A stretch of 32,139 nucleotides of DNA from Bacteroidales bacterium. Its GTDB lineage: Bacteria > Bacteroidota > Bacteroidia > Bacteroidales > FEN-979. Of this stretch, positions 24,958-32,031 are shown in pieces. Each line of letters begins with the position of its first letter. Within the stretch, counting starts at the first letter, position 1. The position numbers and the translations under genes were made by a program. Location: positions 1-32,139 of the forward strand of contig JADGPR010000035.1 in the NCBI GenBank assembly GCA_017882335.1, read 5' to 3'. The notes below the pieces were generated by a model. The model had not been told where the DNA came from, did not search any database, and saw only the letters and a list, made by a program, of their open reading frames with translations.

Positions 24958-25149
24958 CTACAGGAGTTTAACATTTACCGCATTCAAACCTTTTTTGCCT
25001 TCTTTCAGCTCAAAAGTCACTTCATCATTTTCCCTGATCTCATCAATAAGACCTGATACATGTACAAAGTATTCTTTTTCTGATTCATTGTCTTTAATAA
25101 ATCCGAATCCTTTGGATTCATTAAAAAATTTCACTTTTCCTTCTTTCAT
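24958..25149 (-). CDS. Cold-shock domain protein (CspA family)
   Basis: The 63-residue protein is a single cold-shock domain: MKEGKVKFFNESKGFGFI holds RNP1 (KGFGFI) and EYFVHVS holds RNP2. Length is slightly below the usual 66-70. It binds single-stranded RNA and DNA and acts as an RNA chaperone. The gene stands alone, with a textbook promoter at 25172-25204 and a strong terminator at 24899-24926. The leader between promoter and start is too short for a long thermosensing 5' UTR like that of E. coli cspA. Confidence 0.95.
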   Translation of the reverse strand: MKEGKVKFFNESKGFGFIKDNESEKEYFVHVSGLIDEIRENDEVTFELKEGKKGLNAVNVKLL

Positions 25150-25171
25150 AATAATATGTTAAAAATATCCG

Positions 25172-25204
25172 CAAAGGTAGTCAAAATAATGATATAATAT
25201 CAAA
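25172..25204 (-). promoter_or_regulatory. Bacteroidota promoter of the cold-shock gene
   Basis: On the minus strand TTTG (25204-25201), a 21-base spacer and TACCTTTG (25179-25172) match both consensus boxes exactly. The ATG lies 22 bases downstream. Confidence 0.75.
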
Positions 25205-25331
25205 ATTTCTTTTAATTTATCATTTTAACCCCTGCATCTGCCTACAACCATGTCAATATACCCTGTAAACAGTAGGTTAATGCAACTAATAGCATATAGG
25301 ACCCTATAGGATAGGAAAGTAAATTTATTTT

Positions 25332-26798
25332 TTACCTATGGAATATGGAAGTGGAATCATTTCTCTCAAATTCCACTGCAACAACATGAGCATAGCTGTC
25401 GTCGAAGGTCTTTATGATATGATATTTGAGGCTTTTCCCGATGGGGATATTATCCTTTTCCCATATATAGAAGAGAAGACCGTATTTTGTGGGTTTTGCA
25501 AAATTGACTGAATAAGGAAGAGGGTCTCCTGTCAGATAACCATTCCTGGGATCTTCGATGCCCTGGTAGATCGGGAAATTTGCCTCAATTGTATCCTTAC
25601 TCCAGTTTTGTTCGGCCCAGTGTATCGCTTGCTGGCTGACATTCACCACCAGCTTGTATGACATATCGCAGGTTTCCGGCGATTGTGACATGTTTTTATA
25701 ACCAAGCACTACCCCGTAACCGCAGAAAAAGAGGACCAACATCCATTGGATCAATTTGATGTTTGGGAATATTTTTTCGAAGATTATGATAGCTGTGTAG
25801 GTCCCGCCCATTAAAATAAACGGGATAACGTAGAGAATGTAGCGGGTCAGGTAATAGTTGATGTCGGCAAAGATGAAAGCCAGGAGAATAAACAATGTGA
25901 AGGTGTAAATGATCTTCCCCTTCGGCTCGATCTTTAATAGCTTTGAAAAAAGGTTCAGCACGATCCCTGCCAGGAATGCAACCCCGACCATCCATCTACC
26001 CTGCCAGATGAACATATCCTGGAAGATACGTCCTGCCCCTTTTGAAAGTTTTTCCATCTCCCAATGGATGTATCCCATGTGCTCGGGAAAGAGAAACCAG
26101 CCATTCTGGATTTTCTGGATTATGAGGAAGAGTCCGAATATGAATAGGGGAGTGGCACCCAGCAAAAACAGCCGGAACCGTTTCAGTGTAAAGAAATCTT
26201 TATCGGTAATGGATTCGATGAATAACAGGGTCAGTGCAGTGGCCGGGATGACGATGGCCGATTCTTTTGTCATCATGGCCAGGGAGCCGGAGATAGCATA
26301 GAGGGTCCACTTTTTTTTCAGGATCCCATAAATACACCCCAGCGTGAAGAAAGTCAGCATCATTTCCGGCAGGAGCTGTACCGATAAGGTATAGAAGATG
26401 GGCTGGGCCGAAAGCAATACCGTGGCAAAGAAGGCAACTTTCCTGTTGAAAAGATTTTTTGCAATTATAAAGAACAATACCAGGGTGATGATCCCGAGGA
26501 AGAGTGCAAAGAGGTGGCCAGCAATTATGGTTTCGCCGAAGATTTTAAAGACCAGGGCATTGCAAAAAGTAAACAGCAGGGGATGTCCGCGTGAATAGAG
26601 TGGATCGATGCTTCCGGGCAAAAGGCTGATGTTGCCGGCATCTTTCATGTGGAATGCGGCCGAAACATATACGCCCATCTCATCCCAGAAGTAAGGGATG
26701 TTAACATCGTGGAGCTTGCATAAAAAGAAAATGAGAATCGCCGCAGCCGTCAATAACTCATAGGGGCGGTTTTTTACCAGTTTCCATAGTGGTTTCAT
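25332..26798 (-). CDS. Membrane glycosyltransferase, GT39/ArnT-like (GT-C fold)
   Basis: The 488-residue protein has about 10-12 membrane segments. The first extracytoplasmic loop carries PYFWDEMGVYVSAAFHM, with the Asp-Glu pair typical of dolichyl-phosphate-mannose-type and ArnT-type transferases. SRGHPLLFTF and LLPEMMLTFFTLG fit the family. It would transfer a sugar from a polyprenyl-phosphate donor to a protein or glycolipid at the outer face of the inner membrane. The C-terminal 120 or so residues are soluble. The gene is on its own, between the cold-shock gene and a repeat-filled gap. Confidence 0.82.
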   Translation of the reverse strand: MKPLWKLVKNRPYELLTAAAILIFFLCKLHDVNIPYFWDEMGVYVSAAFHMKDAGNISLLPGSIDPLYSRGHPLLFTFCNALVFKIFGETIIAGHLFALFLGIITLVLFFIIAKNLFNRKVAFFATVLLSAQPIFYTLSVQLLPEMMLTFFTLGCIYGILKKKWTLYAISGSLAMMTKESAIVIPATALTLLFIESITDKDFFTLKRFRLFLLGATPLFIFGLFLIIQKIQNGWFLFPEHMGYIHWEMEKLSKGAGRIFQDMFIWQGRWMVGVAFLAGIVLNLFSKLLKIEPKGKIIYTFTLFILLAFIFADINYYLTRYILYVIPFILMGGTYTAIIIFEKIFPNIKLIQWMLVLFFCGYGVVLGYKNMSQSPETCDMSYKLVVNVSQQAIHWAEQNWSKDTIEANFPIYQGIEDPRNGYLTGDPLPYSVNFAKPTKYGLLFYIWEKDNIPIGKSLKYHIIKTFDDSYAHVVAVEFERNDSTSIFHR

Positions 26799-27005
26799 AA
26801 AACAAGGCGGTTTTAGCTGGAATTAGCAGATCAAAAATAGGAAATTAGAATGAACTGGTGAATTGGTGAACTGGTGAATTGGTGAGTTAATTGTGTTGCT
26901 TAGTCGCTTAGGTGCTTATCTGCTTAGTTGAAAAATACTCTGTTACTCTGTAGCTTTGTGACTTTTATCCAGCATCCAGTATCCAGCATCAATTTTCAAT
27001 AACCA
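26799..27005. repeat. Gap with GGTGAA, CTTAGT and ATCCAG quasi-repeats
   Basis: No gene is visible. GAACTGGTGAATTGGTGAAC-type units fill about 26851-26886, then TTGCTTAGTCGCTTAGGTGC units to about 26930, TCTGTTACTCTGTAGC, and CCAGCATCCAGTATCCAGC at about 26969-26989. The first block is nearly identical to 11460-11486. Confidence 0.6.
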
Positions 27006-27520
27006 TTATCTCCCCAGCAGCACAATCCCCGCCCATATATATGGCAGTGAAGTTTCGGGTTTGGAAATCATATTCATCTTTACTTCACGCAAAGCGGCGC
27101 TATAAGTCTTACCGGAAAAATAACTCCGGTAAAAGCTCAGCATGAATTCACATGTTAAATGATCCGGGATGTTCCAGAGTGAATAAACCACATTTGAGGC
27201 TCCGGCCAGGTAAAAACCACGGGTTAAAGCGAGCACCCCCTCTGTACGGGTGACCTTGCCTTCACCGGTTGCGCAGGCGCTTAAAACCACCAGGGATGCA
27301 TCCAGCCGCAGGTTGCTGATCTCATCGAGGTGCAGGAGTCCGTCATCCTTATCCTGATGGCCAATGGAATGATTGCTTTTTGAAAAAACCAGGGCCGAGT
27401 TCATCGGGTCGCTTTCGGAGATGAGACTGTGCGTTGCAATATATCGTGCTGAAGACCGGAATAGCGTATGTCACGTTGTTGGATGTAGTACTGCTCTGCT
27501 CCATGAAACTGTACAGTTTC
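27006..27520 (-). pseudogene. CHAT-domain protease, C-terminal fragment with frameshift
   Basis: The frame from 27404 to the stop at 27006 gives 132 residues with the CHAT catalytic-Cys motif VVLSACATGEG (Cys codon 27273-27275), EGVLALTRGFYLAGASNVVYSLW and the C-terminal helix region. Reading the same frame further upstream adds ARYIATHSLISESDP, whose His codon (27429-27431) fits the catalytic His of CHAT, before a TGA at 27471-27473. Beyond it another frame (GAEQYYIQQRDIRYSG) looks like the continuation, so a frameshift near 27,440-27,470 is likely. The usual N-terminal TPR region is absent, as AT-rich unrelated DNA begins by about 27,540. It is a broken remnant: caspase-like peptidases of this type normally have several hundred residues more. 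Confidence 0.75.
27505..27520. repeat. Perfect 16-base palindrome at island junction
   Basis: GAAACTGTACAGTTTC reads the same on both strands. It lies where the CHAT remnant meets the AT-rich island, 28 bases from the stop of the ATPase gene. Confidence 0.8.
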
Positions 27521-27547
27521 AAAAAATTTGTGAAATGAATGTCGGGT

Positions 27548-29959
27548 CTATAACTTTTCATCAATTAATTTAAAAGTCTTTTTTATAAAGCTCGCTAATT
27601 CTGTATCAGTAATCGTTGTAGGATCAACACCCAACTTCTTATAATCAGGCAAAGTCTCTCCGTGATGTGGTTTACAAGAGATAGCATTTAACAATCTAAG
27701 CAAAGCGATAATATTAATTCTGTCAATATCATCTCTGAATAGAACGGCAGATTTTTCAAGTTCATCAATACAAGTTCCAAAAGTTTGTTTAGTATGATTG
27801 ATATGTTTCAATTGTCTGTAAAATTTGAATTTGATATGGGTTTCTAAAACATTTCGTATCAAACCGAGAATTCGTTCCTTTTCTTTTATGTCAGGGTTCT
27901 TTAACCATTCTTCCATTTCAGTAATATGAACAAAATATTCGTTCTCAACTAAAAACTCAATATCTAAATTTTCAATGAAAGAATTATCAGTAAGATGGTC
28001 TTGAGATATGCGTAATGCTTTTCGTAAACCTGCATTATAATCTTTGTACAGTTCCCAGAGAAACCTTTCATTGTGGCTTAACACAATGGTCTGTTGAATC
28101 TTTTCACTTATCTCTGAAATTAATCTAACGGTAGTGTTCCTTCTGTTAGAATCTAAACTTGAAAGAGGGTCGTCAAAAACCAAAATCTTAGCTGGAAGTT
28201 TTGGGTCTATTTCAAGCTTTGAAAGGAAAAATGAAAATGCAATGGTGCTTTTATCTCCTTCACTTAAACACTCACGAATACTAAAAACATCTTCTGTGTC
28301 AAAAGAGATAGATTCTCCGTCAAGTAATAACTCATATTCAACTTTTGCATCTTTCCCTTTACCTTTCCTAATGCCGTGTTGCATATTTTTAATTTGAAAT
28401 GGAGTATCAAATACATCTTTCAAATAGTAGTTTATTTGTTTAGCGTAGGTTGAAATAAATTTATTTGCTTCTGCTTCTTCGTCCTTTGAAAGCTGAGAGT
28501 AATCTTCTTCCAATTGCTTATTATCCCTGAATATTTTCACATAATCATTGCATAAATCATTTACATCTTTCTCAAATCTTTTTTTAATTCTTTGCAATAG
28601 TTGCAGGTCCTTTTCTACAATTACCGGATTTTTTAATTCGCTTTTGAAAGTTTTTATTGAAGCATTGTATAAATTAATTCTTTTATTTAGTGCATCAATA
28701 TTTGCATTTACCTGATTAAATAAAACTTGAAAGTCACTAACAGCATTTCCACTTCCAGCCCTTGAAGGGTTTTTTGCTTTTGCTGCAATTGCCTTTTTTA
28801 AAGCGGAAAATTTATCTCTTAACTTTATTGCATCACTGGAACTTACAACTTTAAAAATGGGTAAGCCTGTTTTTATATATTCTTGCCAAAATTTAATCCT
28901 TTCATCAAAAGTTTGTTTAGAAGAGTTTTTAGATATAAACAAAACTTCAAGATTGAATTTTGAAACTTTACTTAAATGGTTGTTTAATCTTTCAAAATAA
29001 TTATTGAAGTCGTCATTAAAGACTTGTGTGTATGCTTTAATGATTTCTATGCTTGATGAGAGTTCTTGCTTGCAAAATGGGCATTCAACTTCTTCTAACT
29101 TTTTAATTTTTGAATGTTCTCTTTTATAAGCAACATAATCAAAACCTATTCTTAACCAATCTTCTGGGTTTTCAATAGTATTTTCAGCAAGTTCTTCAAT
29201 GTGTTCACCAAATATTTTTTCAAGTGCTTTGTCTTGAATCGTTTTAGTTGATGACTGAATATCTTTTGTGAGATTTATAAAATCAATTGATGTAGTCCAC
29301 TTTTCAATCAGGGGGAGTTCAGGGTACCTGCTAATCATTTTTTGAGCTTGAGCATTTTTTAATTCTATCTGAGTATTTTTTATTTTCGCATCAATGTTAA
29401 TTGCTTCAGTTGATTTGATTCTAATGTAGTTTCTAACTTCATCTTCTATCAAACTGCCTCCAACTTTATCAATTATTTGTTTAGATGTTTTTTCAAGGTC
29501 AAGTTTTTTTTGTTCCCTATCTTGTTTGTTTTTAAGTATTTTGTTTTTTAAGGCTACACCTTGTGCACCGACAACAAATTGGTGAAGGTTTTTTTTGTGT
29601 CCATCTGAAATGTCAAAGCCCGAGTAAATATTCTCATTAACAAAGAAGGTATCAAATATCTCAATATTGTCAAGTGTTTTCTTCCAACCTATTTTGCCGA
29701 ATGAAAAGACAATTTTTGCACCTGTTGCATCTTTTTCAAAAATTTGGATTACTTGTTCGGTCTTTGCGTTTGTTGATAACCTTTTATGAATGAGGTTTGC
29801 ATCTCCATTCATTAAGGAACGTAAAATTGAAGCTAAAGTAGTTTTGCCAGCTCCATTATCGGCAAAGAGTAAAGTGAAATAGTTAAAAGCAATATCACCT
29901 TTAGCAACAAAGTCACGGAACTTTCCAACTGATGTTATTTTTTCAATTTTTAGAATCAC
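27548..29959 (-). CDS. AAA_13-type ABC ATPase with zinc-hook-like motif, RloC/PrrC-like
   Basis: The 803-residue protein uses a GTG start preceded by an A-rich leader. Walker A is ADNGAGKTTL (residues 34-43), the ABC signature is LSEGDKST (565-572), Walker B is ILVFDDPLSSLDS (592-604) and the H-loop is VLSHN (626-630). Between the ATPase halves are coiled-coil segments around CPFC (293-296), a CxxC as in Rad50 and RloC zinc hooks. The C-terminal 150 residues hold R702-x3-E706 and HHGE at 765-768. PrrC and RloC anticodon nucleases use an Arg-x3-Glu-His triad in this region, so a tRNA nuclease is possible, but the His spacing is not that of PrrC. Other AAA_13 proteins are defence ATPases of different output. 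The gene is AT-rich and sits in an island with a RelA/SpoT-domain gene. Confidence 0.8.
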   Translation of the reverse strand: MILKIEKITSVGKFRDFVAKGDIAFNYFTLLFADNGAGKTTLASILRSLMNGDANLIHKRLSTNAKTEQVIQIFEKDATGAKIVFSFGKIGWKKTLDNIEIFDTFFVNENIYSGFDISDGHKKNLHQFVVGAQGVALKNKILKNKQDREQKKLDLEKTSKQIIDKVGGSLIEDEVRNYIRIKSTEAINIDAKIKNTQIELKNAQAQKMISRYPELPLIEKWTTSIDFINLTKDIQSSTKTIQDKALEKIFGEHIEELAENTIENPEDWLRIGFDYVAYKREHSKIKKLEEVECPFCKQELSSSIEIIKAYTQVFNDDFNNYFERLNNHLSKVSKFNLEVLFISKNSSKQTFDERIKFWQEYIKTGLPIFKVVSSSDAIKLRDKFSALKKAIAAKAKNPSRAGSGNAVSDFQVLFNQVNANIDALNKRINLYNASIKTFKSELKNPVIVEKDLQLLQRIKKRFEKDVNDLCNDYVKIFRDNKQLEEDYSQLSKDEEAEANKFISTYAKQINYYLKDVFDTPFQIKNMQHGIRKGKGKDAKVEYELLLDGESISFDTEDVFSIRECLSEGDKSTIAFSFFLSKLEIDPKLPAKILVFDDPLSSLDSNRRNTTVRLISEISEKIQQTIVLSHNERFLWELYKDYNAGLRKALRISQDHLTDNSFIENLDIEFLVENEYFVHITEMEEWLKNPDIKEKERILGLIRNVLETHIKFKFYRQLKHINHTKQTFGTCIDELEKSAVLFRDDIDRINIIALLRLLNAISCKPHHGETLPDYKKLGVDPTTITDTELASFIKKTFKLIDEKL

Positions 29960-30240
29960 CTTTTTTCGTCTTATATGGTTTTTTTAATTCGCACCGTTAT
30001 CAGTAGAACTGTCGCAGCTATCATTGCTTAACGCTCCGCCGGCAGCCGCTTTGCGGGCTTTGCTTGTAAAAATATTTGAGTTCCTTTATCATTTGCAGGC
30101 TTTGTGAATGCTTGCCTTCGAATGCCTCCCGCATTGCGGTTGACGGCTTGTTATGGGCAGGCAATCAATCTAATAGGATTGAATTAAGTATAAACGCATG
30201 AGTTTATTTTATGATAATTGTCCTCTATTTACAGACATGA
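29960..30240. other. Gap between island genes; holds the attC-like site
   Basis: No gene is seen in this 281-base gap. Its GC-rich arms (about 30,026-30,056 and 30,127-30,160) stand out in the AT-rich surroundings and form the attC-like structure described separately. The AT-rich remainder carries the GTG start leader of the ATPase gene. Confidence 0.6.
30026..30160 (-). repeat. attC-like recombination site (integron cassette type)
   Basis: On the minus strand the element begins with core TGCCCATAAC (30159-30150) followed by AAGCCGTCAACCGCAATGCGGG, and ends with CCCGCAAAGCGGCTGCCGGCGGAGC followed by GTTAAGC (30032-30026). The inner arms pair imperfectly with a few extrahelical bases around a loop of roughly 70 bases, and GTTAAGC matches the integron core GTTRRRY exactly. 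Total length (about 135 bases) fits attC/VCR sites, as does the position 80 bases after the stop of the RelA/SpoT gene. No integrase gene is in the window, so this rests on architecture alone. Confidence 0.55.
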
Positions 30241-31689
30241 TTATTTGGCAAGCAAGGCAAATACAGATTGAATTTCATTACTTACCTTAGTATCACGTTT
30301 TATAAATCCACTTTCAAGATGTCTAAGTGGCGATTGATTTTTCTGAAAACCTTTAAGTATTTCTAATTTTTCGTTCAGTAGTTTGTAATTCTGTTTAAAT
30401 CCATGTCCGGATATAGCAGATATAATCGCATTCAAAGCAATTATGTTCACCTCCATTGGGCTGTTTTGTATTGGTGTAACTTGACCTAAAAAGTACGATG
30501 CACCATTATAATCCTTTACTAATGTACAAGCCATGGCCTTATTATATGTTGAATATATTGCTGAGAATCCAATTGATTGAGATTTAGAGTACATAGCAAA
30601 AGCCTCTTCTCCATTACCTGCAGCAAGCAATTCGTTTGCTTTGGATGTTAACTGCCAGGCCTCTTGAAGATTACTTGGCAATATTACCACGCCATCTTCA
30701 ATCTTACTTCGTATGCTTTGAATAGAATTATCATTTGGTTTTAATTTATCCGCTTTATCAAGGTCCTCCAATGCTTGTGAACGATTCCCAGCAAGAAAAC
30801 TAGCCTTTGCTCTTCCGATTAGCAGAGTGTATGAATCGGGTTCTGACGAAATTAATTTAGAATAGTAGGAGACAGCCCTAGAGTAATCTCCAGACATCAT
30901 TATGTCCCTTACGTTCTGGGTTGATAAATGAATATTTTTATTCTCGAGACTTCCTCGTTTCTGATTAATCTTTGAAATATTGTCGGGGGTGTTATTATTC
31001 TCAGTTTTTAAGCGTGGTCTTGCCAATTCGTCTTCAAGGGAAGCTTTGACCGAATTTCGTAATTTGTTATCTTCATCTTGTACTGATTGAAACTCCCTGT
31101 CTGCGATTTCAATCATTCCCGCAAGAGCCGCAAATCGTTTTTGAATTTCTCTCGGAATTTGTTCAGAAGATTTATATTGAATATCATGCTCCATCTCGGC
31201 CCAAGCATGTTGTAGAATTGTTCTAACTTGGATTTCTGCGATAAGGCCTTTGAAATCCTTATACTCTGCGAATGCAACCCTTGTCTCTGGGAGTTGAATA
31301 AGATAATGAATACTCCTATACCCAATTCTTCCTTGATCATACCTCTCTTCTCCAATATCTTTTACCCATTTTATAATGAAATTTTCCTCAATGGCTTGGC
31401 AAATTGGAGGTAGTGATTTAGGGAAAAATGCGATTACTCGCACTCCAGCCAAATCTGTAATTTCTTCCAATGGTGCCGAATATTTATAAGCATTTCTTTC
31501 TTCGTTAACTTTTAAACACTTCCTTTGAAAACTTTCTAATGATTTCGAGCGACATTCAATTGAGTGAACTTTACAATTATCTGGTATTGCATGAACTAGA
31601 ATATTTTTAATGCAATCAGCATATTTGCTATAAGCTAATTGTTGACCCTTGTATTGCTCAACAAACTGCAATTGTTTCGATTCATTCAT
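30241..31689 (-). CDS. RelA/SpoT synthetase-domain protein with C-terminal TPR region
   Basis: The 482-residue protein has an N-terminal (p)ppGpp-synthetase-like domain (about 20-200): ECRSKSLESFQRK (Arg47, Lys49, Lys57), EITDLAGVRVI (Asp79), GYRSIHYL (Tyr124, His128) and AEIQVRTILQHAWAEMEHD (Glu152). The catalytic Asp and Glu positions are all present, so it should be active. There is no HD hydrolase domain. A linker (about 200-260) is followed by TPR-like repeats (GDYSRAVSYYSKLI, GNRSQALEDLDKADKL, GNGEEAFAMYSKSQ). Small synthetases of this fold make alarmones, and toxic members act on tRNA CCA ends or make ppApp. Island position and cassette-like flanks suggest a defence or stress role. Confidence 0.85.
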   Translation of the reverse strand: MNESKQLQFVEQYKGQQLAYSKYADCIKNILVHAIPDNCKVHSIECRSKSLESFQRKCLKVNEERNAYKYSAPLEEITDLAGVRVIAFFPKSLPPICQAIEENFIIKWVKDIGEERYDQGRIGYRSIHYLIQLPETRVAFAEYKDFKGLIAEIQVRTILQHAWAEMEHDIQYKSSEQIPREIQKRFAALAGMIEIADREFQSVQDEDNKLRNSVKASLEDELARPRLKTENNNTPDNISKINQKRGSLENKNIHLSTQNVRDIMMSGDYSRAVSYYSKLISSEPDSYTLLIGRAKASFLAGNRSQALEDLDKADKLKPNDNSIQSIRSKIEDGVVILPSNLQEAWQLTSKANELLAAGNGEEAFAMYSKSQSIGFSAIYSTYNKAMACTLVKDYNGASYFLGQVTPIQNSPMEVNIIALNAIISAISGHGFKQNYKLLNEKLEILKGFQKNQSPLRHLESGFIKRDTKVSNEIQSVFALLAK

Positions 31690-31865
31690 TGGAATTGGAT
31701 TATTTACGTTTTAATAATACTGCGACTTTAAATTTATTTTGTAGTGTCCGTTTGATATTAGCGCCGAATACATCTGCATAATCATACTTGACAGTGGAGA
31801 AATATTACATTCTTTCGTTTAAAAAGTGAATCTAATACTCAGTTATGTCTACCCAATTAATCGCT

Positions 31866-31875
31866 TGCCCATAAC
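31866..31875 (-). other. Putative 5' boundary core of the RelA/SpoT gene cassette
   Basis: GTTATGGGCA on the minus strand is the reverse complement of the outer attC-like core at 30150-30159; the match extends to 14 of 16 bases. In an integron cassette the first bases after the G/TT cut complement the R'' core of the cassette's own attC, exactly as found here. Confidence 0.5.
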
Positions 31876-31951
31876 TCGCGTATAACCGTAACAATCTCTT
31901 TTATACTTCTAGAAATCTTTTATATTGGGGAATGTTAACCTCTATCTCTAT

Positions 31952-31972
31952 CGAGATTATCAGATAATCTCG
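31952..31972. repeat. Perfect 10-base inverted repeat with 1-base spacer
   Basis: CGAGATTATC, A, GATAATCTCG. It lies 60 bases downstream of the sigma-factor stop. No T-tract follows on the minus strand, so a standard terminator is doubtful; on the plus strand a short CTTTTT follows 11 bases later. It could be an operator or an attachment-region element. Confidence 0.7.
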
Positions 31973-32031
31973 CTCAGGTAGCCTTTTTCTACTCAAAAAT
32001 AATCAAAATTACAATCCCAATATATAATTGT

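Larger units (their letters stand above)
31690..32031. other. AT-rich gap with cassette-boundary core
   Basis: No gene is visible in these 342 bases. At 31866-31875 the plus strand reads TGCCCATAAC, i.e. GTTATGGGCA on the minus strand, which is the exact partner of the core of the attC-like site at 30150-30159. A perfect hairpin-like palindrome lies at 31952-31972. Confidence 0.6.

Noticed and set aside
27404-27560. A second attC-like site after the ATPase gene, which would make it a second cassette
   Set aside because: No AAC/GTT core pair or GC-rich inverted arms were found after its stop. Only the 16-base palindrome is present.
27349-27564. 71-residue minus-strand frame overlapping the CHAT fragment
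   Set aside because: It is an out-of-frame reading of the same DNA. The CHAT motifs are in the neighbouring frame.
27548-29959. ATPase as a chromosomal SMC or RecN repair protein
   Set aside because: Coiled-coil length and the C-terminal non-ATPase domain do not fit SMC or RecN. The CxxC hook and C-terminal domain fit AAA_13/RloC-type proteins better.
30026-30160. attC-like site read in plus orientation with the ATPase gene as its cassette gene
   Set aside because: The ATPase gene points away from the site, and GTTATGG is a poorer GTTRRRY match than GTTAAGC on the minus strand. The minus orientation also explains the matching core at 31,866-31,875.
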